This document shows positions 53,767-62,022 of a DNA stretch of 64,000 bases, piece by piece. Under the pieces are notes generated by a model. It was not told the origin of the DNA. It made no database searches and saw nothing but the letters and a program-made list of their open reading frames with translations. Position numbers and translations under genes: made by a program. Source of the stretch: Rhodanobacter_A agri (GTDB taxonomy: Bacteria > Pseudomonadota > Gammaproteobacteria > Xanthomonadales > Rhodanobacteraceae); contig NZ_JADIKL010000006.1 of assembly GCF_044904705.1 (NCBI RefSeq), forward strand, positions 62,001 to 126,000. Reading direction: 5' to 3'. Within the stretch, counting starts at the first letter, position 1, and each line of letters opens with the position of its first letter.

Positions 53767-54381
53767 ATGTCCTCTGGTGTACGTCATCCCCTGCTATCGG
53801 TTTCTCCGGCAAAGCTGCGCCCCACTCAGATGACCGTGGGCCGGGCCGAGGTGGTGGACAAGCGCGCCGAGTGGGAAAAGCTCGGCAAGAAAAAGCGCAA
53901 GGAGCTGCTGGCCGAGCACTGGTTCCCCGGCGTGCTGGGCCCGCAGAACCAGATCTTCATCGTCGACCACCATCACCTCGGGCTGGCTCTGCTCGAAGAG
54001 AAGGTCAAACAGGTCCCGGTGATGATCCAGCGCGATTTCTCCTGGCTGGAGCCAGCGGTGTTCTGGCGCACGATGGAGTTCAACCGCTGGGCGCATCCCT
54101 ACGACGCGCGCGGCGAACGACAGGCCTATGAGGCGATACCTGCCGGCCTCGGCGCGCTGACGGACGACCCTTACCGCACGCTGGCGGCGCGCGTGCGCAT
54201 GGCCGGCGGCTATTCCAAGGACGCCACGCCGTATGCGGAATTCCTGTGGGCCGACTACTACCGGCACCACCTGAAGCTGAAGGGTGGCCGCGTTACCGCC
54301 AAGCAACTGCAGCAGGCCCTGCTGTTGGCGCATTCGCACGATACGGCCTACCTGCCGGGCTGGAGTGGAGCCATCCAGTGA
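53767..54381 (+). CDS. ParB/Srx-like nuclease-fold protein (ParBc_2)
   Basis: A 204-residue protein with the ParB-type motif set: LRPTQMTVGRAEVVDKRAEW, HWFPGVLGPQNQIFIVDHHH, the FSWLEPAVFWRTMEFNRW block, DPYRTLAARVRMAGGYSKD and YAEFLWADYYR. These are features of the ParBc_2 family, distinct from chromosome-partition ParB and lacking its HTH. Function unknown. AGGAG lies 8 bases before ATG. Its TGA overlaps the GTG of the next gene, so it is coupled to a SulP permease. Confidence 0.88.
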   Translation: MSSGVRHPLLSVSPAKLRPTQMTVGRAEVVDKRAEWEKLGKKKRKELLAEHWFPGVLGPQNQIFIVDHHHLGLALLEEKVKQVPVMIQRDFSWLEPAVFWRTMEFNRWAHPYDARGERQAYEAIPAGLGALTDDPYRTLAARVRMAGGYSKDATPYAEFLWADYYRHHLKLKGGRVTAKQLQQALLLAHSHDTAYLPGWSGAIQ

Positions 54382-56033
54382 GCGCCGACCCCGCCGCTGC
54401 GTCGGCGCGAATGGCCGACGTACTGGCTGGCCTGGCGATCGCCGGCCTGCTGGTACCCGAGGCGGTGGCGTATTCGGGCATCGCCGGGCTGCCGCCGCAG
54501 GCCGGCGTGATCGCGCTGTTCGTGGGGCTGGTCTGCTACGGCCTGCTGGGCCGCAGCCGCTACGCGATCGTCTCCGCGACTTCGTCGTCGGCCGCGGTGC
54601 TGGCGGCCGGCACGCTGGCGCTGGCCGGCAACGACGCGGCCGCACGGGTAGCGATCGCGGCCACGCTGGTGCTGCTCGGCGGCGGTTGCTTCCTGATTGC
54701 CGGTTTCGCCCGCCTCGGCGGGCTGTCGCATCTGATCGCGCGGCCGGTGTTGCGCGGCTACACCTTCGGGCTGGCGATCGTGATCGCGCTGAAACAGCTG
54801 CCGCACCTCGGCGGCTGGGCCGAGCTGCACGGCGATTTCGTGCCCTTGCTGGTGGTGGACCTGCTGCGCGGCAGCGGCCAGCTGCAGCCGGTCACGCTCG
54901 CCACCGGCGTGCTCGCCTTGCTGCTGCTGTTCGCCTGCGAGCGCGTGCGCCGCCTGCCCGGCAGCCTGCTGGTGATCGCGCTGGGCGTGCTCGCCTCCGG
55001 CTGGCTGGCGCGGCACGGCGTGCCGTTGACCGGCGCCATCGACCTGCACCCGGACTGGGCGATGCCAAGCTGGCCGACACAGGAGCAATGGCTGCCCAGC
55101 GTGGAACTGGGCGCCGCCTTGCTGCTCATCTTGTACGCGGAGTCGTACAGCTCGATCCGCGGCTTTGCCCTGAAGCATGGCGACCCCGTGCAGCCGAACC
55201 GCGACCTGCTGGTGCTGGGTCTGGCGAACGTGTTGTGCGGCCTGCTGCACGGCATGCCGGTTGGCGCCGGCTACTCCGGCACGTCGGCCAACGAGGCCGC
55301 GGGCGCCCGCTCGCGCCTGGCCGGTCTGGTCGCCGGTGCCAGCGTGTTGTTGATGGTCGCGTTGCTGCTGCGTTGGATCGAGCGCATTCCGCTGGCGGTG
55401 CTGGCGGCGATCGTGATCCACGCGGTGAGCAAGTCGTGGCGGCTGTCGGTGTTCCGCCCCTATCTGCAATGGAAGCGCGACCGCCTGCTGGCGTTGGCCT
55501 CGGTGCTGGCCGTGCTGTCGCTGGGCATCCTCGACGGCCTGCTGGTGGCGATCGCGTTCAGCCTGATCCTGCTGTTGCGCCAGCTCGCCACCCCGCGCCT
55601 GGGAGTGCTCGGCCGGTTTGGCGACAGCCACGACTACGTGGACATCGCGCAGCACCCGGACGCCGTGCAACTGCCCGGCCTGCTTATCCTGCGGCCGGAG
55701 GAGCCGCTGTTTTTCGCCAATGCCGAATCGATGCTGGCGCTGGCGCGGCAGCAGGTGGAGCAGCGTGCGGGCCTGAAGCAGGTGATCCTGAGCCTGGAGG
55801 AGTCGCCCGATCTGGACAGCACCGCACTGGAGGCGCTGGCCGATTTCGCCGATTGGTTGCAGGCGCGCGGCATCGGCTTGCGCGTGGCGCGCCTGAAGGA
55901 CGACACGCGCGCGTTGCTGCTGCGCGCGGCGCTGCCCCAACTTCCGCCACAGGCATTGAACAGCTGGAGCGTGGAAGATGCCGTGTCGGCGCCCGCCGCG
56001 GCGTCATCATCCACCGGGAGTCGCACGCAGTGA
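54378..56033 (+). CDS. SulP/SLC26 anion permease with STAS domain
   Basis: A 551-residue transporter: about 11-12 membrane helices (ADVLAGLAIAGLLVPEAVAY, GLPPQAGVIALFVGLVCYGL, GRSRYAIVSATSSSAAVLAA, GAGYSGTSANEAAGARSRLA) then a cytoplasmic STAS domain (LILRPEEPLFFANAESMLAL, VILSLEESPDLDSTALEALA). Anion could be sulfate, bicarbonate or an organic acid. GTG 54378 is used because GTGA overlaps the upstream TGA and GGAG precedes it; the downstream gene overlaps in the same way. Confidence 0.93.
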   Translation: MSADPAAASARMADVLAGLAIAGLLVPEAVAYSGIAGLPPQAGVIALFVGLVCYGLLGRSRYAIVSATSSSAAVLAAGTLALAGNDAAARVAIAATLVLLGGGCFLIAGFARLGGLSHLIARPVLRGYTFGLAIVIALKQLPHLGGWAELHGDFVPLLVVDLLRGSGQLQPVTLATGVLALLLLFACERVRRLPGSLLVIALGVLASGWLARHGVPLTGAIDLHPDWAMPSWPTQEQWLPSVELGAALLLILYAESYSSIRGFALKHGDPVQPNRDLLVLGLANVLCGLLHGMPVGAGYSGTSANEAAGARSRLAGLVAGASVLLMVALLLRWIERIPLAVLAAIVIHAVSKSWRLSVFRPYLQWKRDRLLALASVLAVLSLGILDGLLVAIAFSLILLLRQLATPRLGVLGRFGDSHDYVDIAQHPDAVQLPGLLILRPEEPLFFANAESMLALARQQVEQRAGLKQVILSLEESPDLDSTALEALADFADWLQARGIGLRVARLKDDTRALLLRAALPQLPPQALNSWSVEDAVSAPAAASSSTGSRTQ

Positions 56034-57814
56034 AAACCGCTACATGCATCGGCTGCATGGCCTTGATCTTTGCCCTGGCCGTGCCGGCATGGGCGCAGCA
56101 GAACGCCGATGCGCGCTTCCAGAAAATCTACCAGCAGGAATGGGCCTGGCGCACCGGCCAGGCCGGCATCAGCGTCTCGGGCGAGTCGCAGCCGAACAAC
56201 GGCCGCCTCGACGACGTGGACGCTGCCAGCCAGCAGCAGCGCCTGGACTACTGGCGCAAGGTAATGCAGCAGCTCGACACGGTCGACGTGCAGCAGCTGT
56301 CGTCCGAGAACCGGGTGAACTACGCGGTGTACCGCGAGCAGATCCGCAACTTCATCGCCGGACAAGAGTTCAAGCAGTGGCAGATGCCGTTCAACAGCGA
56401 CTCGGCATTCTGGAGCGATCTCGACCTGGGCGGTGAGCGGCTGCGCAGCGTGGACGACTACCGCAACTACCTCGATCGCCTCGGCCAGATCCCGCATTAC
56501 TTCGAGCAGCAGATCGACAATATGCGGATGGGCCTGGATCGCGGTTTCAGCGTGCCGCGTGCAGTGCTCAAGGGCCGCGACCAGTCGATCGCCGCCGTCG
56601 CGAATCTGCAGGACCCCACCGCCAGCAGCTTCTACGCGCCGTTCAAGCAGATACCCGCCACGATCCCCGCGGATCAGGCGCAGGCGCTGCGCGGCGAGGC
56701 AGTGCAGCGCATCCGCGACCAGGTGATTCCCGCCTACGCGACGCTGCTGAAATTCTTCGACGACGCATACGTGCCGCAGGCGCGCACCACCCTCGCCGCC
56801 GAGGCGCTGCCCGACGGCAAGGCTTACTACCGCCAGCAGATCCGCGAATACACCACGCTGGATCTCTCGCCCGATCAGATCCACCAGATCGGCCTGCAGC
56901 AGGTGGCGAAGATCCACGCCGAGATGCTCGACGTGATGAAGCAGACCGGGTTCACGGGCAGCTTCGCCGACTTCCTGCATTTCCTGCGTACCGACCCGCA
57001 GTTCTACGCAACCACGCCGCAGGAGCTGCTGGACAAGACCGCGTGGGTCGCGAAGGAAGTGGACGGCAAGATGTCGAAGTTCTTCGGCCATCTGCCGCGC
57101 GAGCGCTTCACCATCGTGCCGGTGTCGCCCGACATCGCGCCGTACTACACCTCCGGTCGCGGCGGCGCGGGCGAATACCTGGTCAACACCTACGACCTGA
57201 AGTCGCGCGGGCTGTACAACATGCCGGCGCTGACCCTGCACGAAAGCTACCCCGGCCACTCCTTGCAGCTGGAACTGGCCGGGGAGGACCACAGCCAGCC
57301 GGCGTTCCGCCGCAACGGCTACATCTCCGCATACGGCGAAGGCTGGGGCCTGTACTCCGAATACCTCGGCAACGAGATGGGCATCTACCAGACGCCCTAC
57401 CAACAGTTCGGCTACCTCACCTACCAGATGTGGCGGGCCTGCCGCCTCGTGGTCGATACCGGCATCCATCATCTCGGCTGGACGCGCCAGCAGGCGATCG
57501 ACTACCTGACCGGGAACACGGCGCTGAGTCCGCTGGAGATCGCCAACGAGGTGGATCGCTACATCAGCTGGCCCGGCCAGGCCGACAGCTACGAGCTGGG
57601 CTACCTGAAGATCCTCGAACTGCGCGCGAAGGCGGAGAAGGCGCTAGGCGAGAAATTCGACATCCGCGCCTTCCACGATACGGTGCTCTCCACCGGCTCG
57701 GTACCGCTGCCGGTGCTGGAGGCGCGTATCGACAAGTTCATCAAGGATGGCGGTCCAGAGCCGGATTACGGTTGCGATTGCGCGAAGGGTAAGGCCAGGA
57801 CGGACGCGCCCTGA
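56030..57814 (+). CDS. exported DUF885 family metallohydrolase-like protein
   Basis: A 594-residue exported protein: signal peptide (CIGCMALIFALAVPAWAQ), long helical domain, and the family's HExYPGH motif seen as HESYPGHSLQLELAGEDH near residue 404, with EGWGLYSEYLGNEMG near 440, the probable metal ligands. DUF885 proteins are thermolysin-like metallopeptidase relatives with no defined substrate. GTG 56030 overlaps the SulP TGA in GTGA, with GGGAG upstream. The ParB-like, SulP and DUF885 genes form one tightly coupled unit. Confidence 0.9.
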   Translation: MKTATCIGCMALIFALAVPAWAQQNADARFQKIYQQEWAWRTGQAGISVSGESQPNNGRLDDVDAASQQQRLDYWRKVMQQLDTVDVQQLSSENRVNYAVYREQIRNFIAGQEFKQWQMPFNSDSAFWSDLDLGGERLRSVDDYRNYLDRLGQIPHYFEQQIDNMRMGLDRGFSVPRAVLKGRDQSIAAVANLQDPTASSFYAPFKQIPATIPADQAQALRGEAVQRIRDQVIPAYATLLKFFDDAYVPQARTTLAAEALPDGKAYYRQQIREYTTLDLSPDQIHQIGLQQVAKIHAEMLDVMKQTGFTGSFADFLHFLRTDPQFYATTPQELLDKTAWVAKEVDGKMSKFFGHLPRERFTIVPVSPDIAPYYTSGRGGAGEYLVNTYDLKSRGLYNMPALTLHESYPGHSLQLELAGEDHSQPAFRRNGYISAYGEGWGLYSEYLGNEMGIYQTPYQQFGYLTYQMWRACRLVVDTGIHHLGWTRQQAIDYLTGNTALSPLEIANEVDRYISWPGQADSYELGYLKILELRAKAEKALGEKFDIRAFHDTVLSTGSVPLPVLEARIDKFIKDGGPEPDYGCDCAKGKARTDAP

Positions 57815-57831
57815 AGCGCGGCGCGGCGGCA

Positions 57832-57861
57832 TTGGACTTGGCTTCATTCGGGAAGTAAAAT
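57832..57861 (+). promoter_or_regulatory. promoter of the Xre/RES toxin-antitoxin pair
   Basis: TTGGAC (57832-57837) and TAAAAT (57856-57861) are spaced 18 bases, and the antitoxin ATG is 30 bp further. Short repeats CATG at 57867 and 57876 lie between them and could be operator half-sites for the antitoxin. Confidence 0.65.
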
Positions 57862-57891
57862 CTGTGCATGCTTTACATGGAGAGTTGCGCC

Positions 57892-58305
57892 ATGAATGCA
57901 CATACGGGTCGTATCGCTGAAGCCGCGTCGCACTCCCCCGCAGCCGCCGGGGCGTTGGCGGCGCCTGCCTTGCGCAGCTTCTTCCGTCTTGCCGAGCACT
58001 GGGATCTGCGCGTCGCCGAGCAGCGCAAGCTGCTCGGCGATCCGCCCGAATCGACTTTCTACAAGTGGAAGCGCGAGCTGGACGGCAGTCTGGGCCGCGA
58101 CACGATGGAACGCATCAGCTACCTGCTCGGCATCTGGAAGGATCTGCAGATCCTGTTCCCCGATCCCGCGCGGGCGGACGCCTGGTTGCGCAAGCCGAAC
58201 GCGGCGCCGCTGTTCGGCGGGCATTCGGCGCTGGAACGTATGCTGTCGGGCAACGTGGCCGATCTGTTCGTGGTGCGCCAGTACCTGGACGCGCAGCGCG
58301 GTTGA
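57892..58305 (+). CDS. Xre/MbcA/ParS-type antitoxin
   Basis: A 137-residue protein. The N-terminal part (LRSFFRLAEHWDLRVAEQRK with STFYKWKREL) is HTH-like and the C-terminal part (ISYLLGIWKDLQILFPDP, then WLRKPNAAPLFGGHSALERM) is the toxin-binding DUF2384 region of Xre/RES antitoxins. It would repress its own operon and neutralise the RES toxin. ATG 57892 has GGAG 9 bases upstream; ATG 57868 or 57877 are possible. Confidence 0.9.
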   Translation: MNAHTGRIAEAASHSPAAAGALAAPALRSFFRLAEHWDLRVAEQRKLLGDPPESTFYKWKRELDGSLGRDTMERISYLLGIWKDLQILFPDPARADAWLRKPNAAPLFGGHSALERMLSGNVADLFVVRQYLDAQRG

Positions 58306-58412
58306 GGCCGCGTCGTGGCGCCGGTCGCGCCCCGCGAGATCGCCGCTCGCCATGCTTGTCCTCCCGGCCAACAGGAACGGCGCTTCCCACCGACGCGCCA
58401 TGGATACCCGCG

Positions 58413-59111
58413 ATGCCCGCCGATCTCCCACCCGTCCGTCGCATCCGCTGGAGCCATGCTTATCGCATCGTGCCCAGTCGCTTTCCGCCAGTAGGCGTGT
58501 ACGACCGCATTGCCGATCCGGCGGATCTTGACGCTGTGTTCGCGATCGAGGCGCTGACCAACCCGCGGCTGCGCGAGGAAGCCGGCGCGCTGAGGCTGGT
58601 GCCGAAGGAGCATCGCATCAGCGGCCCGGGCAGCACGCCGGTGATGGCGGCCTTCACCCACCTGAATCCGGAGGGCAGCCGCTTTTCCGATGGCACGTGG
58701 GGTGTGTTCTATGCCGCGCATTCGGTGGCCACCGCGGTGGAGGAGACCGTGTACCACCGCCAGCGTTTCCTGGCCGCCACCGCCGAAGCGGCTTGCGACA
58801 TCCAGATGCGCTGCTACCGCACACGCATCGACAGCAAGCTGCACGACATCCGCGGTGGCTGGACAGCCGAGCACGATGCGGACGTCTATACCGCAGGCGT
58901 GAAACTGGCGCGGGTGCTGCGCGAAGCCGGTTCCAACGGCATCGTCTACGACAGCGTGCGCCACCCCGGCGGCGAATGCGTGGCCGCGTTCCAGCCTGAC
59001 GTGGTTGCGCCGTGCGTGCAGGCGCAGCACCTGGTCTACCGCTGGGACGGCACGCGCATCGCGCAGGTGTTCGAGGTGAGCGAACTGCCGCGGGCGCCGG
59101 CCGGGAAGTAA
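58413..59111 (+). CDS. RES-domain toxin
   Basis: A 232-residue protein with the RES fold: WSHAYRIVPSRFPPVGVYDR, SRFSDGTWGVFYAAHSVATA, VEETVYH, and SNGIVYDSVRHPGGECVAAF. RES toxins deplete NAD+ or ADP-ribosylate targets. Key Arg, Glu and Ser positions of the three R-E-S blocks appear conserved. It starts 107 bp after the antitoxin stop, longer than usual; ATG 58413 is used as the conserved domain begins soon after. Confidence 0.88.
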   Translation: MPADLPPVRRIRWSHAYRIVPSRFPPVGVYDRIADPADLDAVFAIEALTNPRLREEAGALRLVPKEHRISGPGSTPVMAAFTHLNPEGSRFSDGTWGVFYAAHSVATAVEETVYHRQRFLAATAEAACDIQMRCYRTRIDSKLHDIRGGWTAEHDADVYTAGVKLARVLREAGSNGIVYDSVRHPGGECVAAFQPDVVAPCVQAQHLVYRWDGTRIAQVFEVSELPRAPAGK

Positions 59112-59190
59112 GAATCCGTTCGAAGACCCCACTGCCGTCAGGCGGCTGGCGCGTGGAGCATTGCGTCAATCGGGAAGCGTGGCGGCTGGA

Positions 59191-59601
59191 TCAGTCCGCC
59201 TGTTCGCCTTGCCGGTATTGCTCGTCGCTGACTTTCTCCAGCCAGTCGACCGCTTTGCCGTCGAGTGCTTCCTGGATCGCGATATGAGTCATTGCGGTGC
59301 CGGGCGCGGCGCCATGCCAGTGCTTTTCGCCGGGCGGGCAGCGCACCACGTCGCCGGGCCGGATCCTGCGCACCGGGCCGCCCCAGCTCTGCACATAGCC
59401 GCAGCCGGCAGTGACGATCAGCACCTGGCCCAGCGGATGCGTATGCCAGGCCGAGCGCGCGCCCGGCTCGAAGCTGACGCTGGCGCCGCTGCAGCACGAA
59501 GGCTCGACCGCGGCGAACAGCGGGTCGATGCGCACCCTGCCGGTGAACCAGTCGGCCGGTCCCTGGATGGAGGCCTGCGTGCTGTTCGGTTTGAGTTCCA
59601 T
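59191..59601 (-). CDS. cupin-domain protein
   Basis: A 136-residue single cupin: GARSAWHTHPLGQVLIVTAG (first motif with two His) and RPGDVVRCPPGEKHWHGAAP (second motif). The metal-binding HTHP and HWHG forms are similar to those in quercetinase-like or mandelonitrile-lyase-like cupins. Start ATG 59601 is 2 bp after the end of the preceding gene, indicating coupling to the carboxymuconolactone decarboxylase gene. Confidence 0.9.
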   Translation of the reverse strand: MELKPNSTQASIQGPADWFTGRVRIDPLFAAVEPSCCSGASVSFEPGARSAWHTHPLGQVLIVTAGCGYVQSWGGPVRRIRPGDVVRCPPGEKHWHGAAPGTAMTHIAIQEALDGKAVDWLEKVSDEQYRQGEQAD

Positions 59602-59603
59602 GG

Positions 59604-59930
59604 TCAGACTCCTGCCTCGGCGAACACACGCCGCGCGATCGCCAGCGCCGAGCTGGCGGTGGGCCAACCCGAGTAGAAGGCAAGGTGGGTGATCAGTTCG
59701 ACCAGCGCGTCGCGGCTGACACCATGGTCGAGCGCCTTCCGCAGGTGAAACGGCAACTCATTGCCGCGATAGAGCGCGACCAGGCTGGCGACCGTAACCA
59801 GGCTGCGCTCGCGCGGCGTGAGTCCGGGACGCTGCCAGACGTCGTCGAACAATACCTGGTCGGTGTAGGCGGCAAGCGCCGGCGCGACGTCGCCGAACGC
59901 CTGGCGGGCGGTGGTGGACTCAGCGGGCAT
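59604..59930 (-). CDS. carboxymuconolactone decarboxylase family protein
   Basis: A 108-residue AhpD-like protein (TPRERSLVTVASLVALYRGN, then FHLRKALDHGVSRDALVELI, HLAFYSGWPTASSAL). The usual redox Cys pair of AhpD (CxxC) is missing, so peroxide reduction is unlikely; members of this type act on lactones or have no known reaction. ATG 59930 with GGAG upstream. First gene of a two-gene unit with the cupin, divergent from the LysR gene. Confidence 0.9.
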   Translation of the reverse strand: MPAESTTARQAFGDVAPALAAYTDQVLFDDVWQRPGLTPRERSLVTVASLVALYRGNELPFHLRKALDHGVSRDALVELITHLAFYSGWPTASSALAIARRVFAEAGV

Positions 59931-60017
59931 GGGGCACTCCGGGAAAGGTCGTGGGTACGACCGGCAATCTAGTGCCCCTCCGGCGCCACGATAAGCTGGT
60001 AGATTGCGCATGCGCCC

Positions 60018-60034
60018 ATGAATGAAATTCATGT
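60018..60034. promoter_or_regulatory. palindromic operator at the LysR/CMD divergent junction
   Basis: CATGAAT and ATTCATG flank GAA in a perfect 17-bp inverted repeat that ends at the base before the LysR ATG. The position fits autoregulation by the LysR protein and control of the divergent CMD-cupin genes. No biochemical support is available here. Confidence 0.6.
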
Positions 60035-60928
60035 ATGCCACGCAGCAAGCTCAACGACCTGCTCGCCTTCCTCGCCGTGGCGCGCGAGCGCAACTTCACC
60101 CGGGCGGCGGCAAAGCTCGGTGTTTCGCAGTCGGCGCTGAGCCACGCCGTGCGCGGCCTGGAGGCGCGGCTGGGCCTGCGACTGCTCAACCGCACCACGC
60201 GCAGCGTCGCACCCACGGCGGCGGGCGAACGCCTGCTGGATACGGTCGGCCAGCGCTTCGACGAGATCGAAGCGGAACTCGCGGCATTGACCGCGCTGCG
60301 CGACAAGCCGGCGGGCAGCCTGCGCATCACCACCGGCCAGCATGCGCTCGATGCGATCCTGTGGCCCCGGCTTGCCCCGTTGCTGCGGCAGTATCCGGAC
60401 ATCCACGTCGAGTTCGACATCAGCCAGCACCTGAAGGACATCGTGGCCGAGCGCTTCGATGCCGGCGTGCGCATGGGCGAGCAGGTGGAGAAGGACATGG
60501 TCGCGGTGCGGATCGGGCCGATGCTGCGCATGGCTGCTGTTGCTGCTCCGGTCTACTTTGCGCGGCATCCGGTGCCGGCGAAGCCGCAGGAGTTGACCGC
60601 ACATCGCTGCATCAATCTGCGCCTGGCTACCTACGGCGGTCTGTACGCGTGGGAATTCGCGCGGCGCGGCCGCGAGTTGCGCGTGCGGGTGGACGGCCAG
60701 CTGGTGTTCAACACGCCGGCGCAAATGCTCGTCGCCGCGCTCGATGGCTTCGGCATCGCCTACCTGCCGGAGGACATGGTGCTGCCGCAGGTAGCCAAGG
60801 GGCGGCTGGTCCGCGTGCTGGAAGACTGGTGCCCACCGTTCCCCGGCTATCACCTCTATTACCCCAGCCGCCGGCAGCCTTCGCCCGCCTTCGCGCTGGT
60901 GGTGGATGCGCTGCGCTACCGCGGTTGA
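60035..60928 (+). CDS. LysR-family transcriptional regulator
   Basis: A 297-residue regulator with the N-terminal winged HTH (LLAFLAVARERNFTRAAAKL, SQSALSHAVRGLEARLGLRL, NRTTRSVAPTAAGERLL) and a two-lobed co-inducer domain (RITTGQHALDAILWPRLAPL, FDAGVRMGEQVEKDMVAVRI, DGFGIAYLPEDMV). It is divergent from the CMD-cupin pair, likely its target, with a palindrome at its start. Inducer unknown. Confidence 0.93.
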   Translation: MPRSKLNDLLAFLAVARERNFTRAAAKLGVSQSALSHAVRGLEARLGLRLLNRTTRSVAPTAAGERLLDTVGQRFDEIEAELAALTALRDKPAGSLRITTGQHALDAILWPRLAPLLRQYPDIHVEFDISQHLKDIVAERFDAGVRMGEQVEKDMVAVRIGPMLRMAAVAAPVYFARHPVPAKPQELTAHRCINLRLATYGGLYAWEFARRGRELRVRVDGQLVFNTPAQMLVAALDGFGIAYLPEDMVLPQVAKGRLVRVLEDWCPPFPGYHLYYPSRRQPSPAFALVVDALRYRG

Positions 60929-61014
60929 GCTTGTACGGGCACCGGCACGCGCGGGCAGGGCTGGCAAGGTCTGCCGAGCGGGCAGCAACCAGCCGGACGC
61001 CGTGTCGCTGCGCG

Positions 61015-61902
61015 TCAGCCGATGCGCAACACGCCACGTGCCAATGCGTCCTGCGCATTGCGCTCGCCGAGGGCCCAGGCATCGAGCACGGTAGCGCGTG
61101 CGGTGCAGTCGAGCATGCCGACAGGGATACGTGTGCTCGGTTGCCAGTAGCAGCGCTGGTTGGCGCGGAACAGCGTGGGCAGCTTCGGATAATGGCGGGT
61201 CAGCAGCACGAGGGTGCGGGACCGTTGGTCCGCGTCCTGGGCGGGCAGCGGCACGCTGTCGGTATAACCGCCATCGAAGGCGTATCGGCCATCGACGCGG
61301 CGAGCGGGGATGAACGGCAGTGCGGCGCCCGCCGCGGCGAGCAGCGCGCGTGCCTCGTCGAGGCTGCCGCAGTCGTGCAGGTTGCGAAACTCCTGCCGCA
61401 AGCCGAGTCGCCGCGGCAGCCGCGGGTGCAGCGGGCCATGCAGGAATTTGTCCGCCAGATACGCCATCGTGGCGACGCCGATAGAGCCGCGCAGGCCCAG
61501 CCAGCGTGCGGGCCGGGTAACCGCCACCTGCAAGCGGTGCGACGACTGCCGCAGCGACTGGAAATGGTCGGCATCGACGAAGCTGGCCAGCCACGCCGGG
61601 TAGATGTGACGATGCGCAAAGTGCAAGCGTCCACGCAGCAGGCCGCGCCACTCGAACATGCGGGTGCGGTCGGCATACAGGCGCTGACAGGCCGTGAGCG
61701 CAACGTGCGGCCCGGCGGTGAGGAACGCCGCGGCCACGGCCGCGCCGGCACTGGTGCCCACCAGCTCCGTGGGTAACCGCCAGTGTCGTGCGAGCAGGTG
61801 CGAGATGGCGCCGGCCTGCCACCAGCAGCGATTGCCGCCGCCAGCGAAGATCAAGGTGTCTATGCCGGCAAGATCGAGGCTGGCGAGCGATTCCACGAGC
61901 AT
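61015..61902 (-). CDS. patatin-like phospholipase family protein
   Basis: A 295-residue cytoplasmic patatin: oxyanion region LIFAGGGNRCWWQAGAISHL, nucleophile VGTSAGAAVAAAF near residue 50, and catalytic Asp in AFDGGYTDSVPL near 208. The bulky NRCWWQ after the Gly-rich loop is unusual for the family. ATG 61902 has AGGGAA nine bases upstream and is preferred to 61935. Lipid substrate is unknown. Confidence 0.9.
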   Translation of the reverse strand: MLVESLASLDLAGIDTLIFAGGGNRCWWQAGAISHLLARHWRLPTELVGTSAGAAVAAAFLTAGPHVALTACQRLYADRTRMFEWRGLLRGRLHFAHRHIYPAWLASFVDADHFQSLRQSSHRLQVAVTRPARWLGLRGSIGVATMAYLADKFLHGPLHPRLPRRLGLRQEFRNLHDCGSLDEARALLAAAGAALPFIPARRVDGRYAFDGGYTDSVPLPAQDADQRSRTLVLLTRHYPKLPTLFRANQRCYWQPSTRIPVGMLDCTARATVLDAWALGERNAQDALARGVLRIG

Positions 61903-61975
61903 GGCTTCCCTGCATGGATGGCGGACAAGCCTCACGCATGGTGACGGCGCCGATCCAATGCAAGGCCGCGATGCG

Positions 61976-61998
61976 AAAAGGCCGGCGCATGGCCGGCC
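61976..61998 (-). terminator. rho-independent terminator of phhA
   Basis: On the minus strand GGCCGGC (61992-61998) pairs with GCCGGCC (61980-61986) around CATGC, followed by TTTTCGC. It lies 25 bp after the phhA stop. Confidence 0.8.
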
Positions 61999-62022
61999 CT
62001 GGTTCGCACGTGGCGGGGAGGC

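Noticed and set aside
53767..54381. chromosome-partitioning ParB for the parS sites
   Set aside because: The protein is a ParBc_2-type without the HTH and C-terminal dimerisation region, so it is not the ParB that would bind the parS pair in recF.
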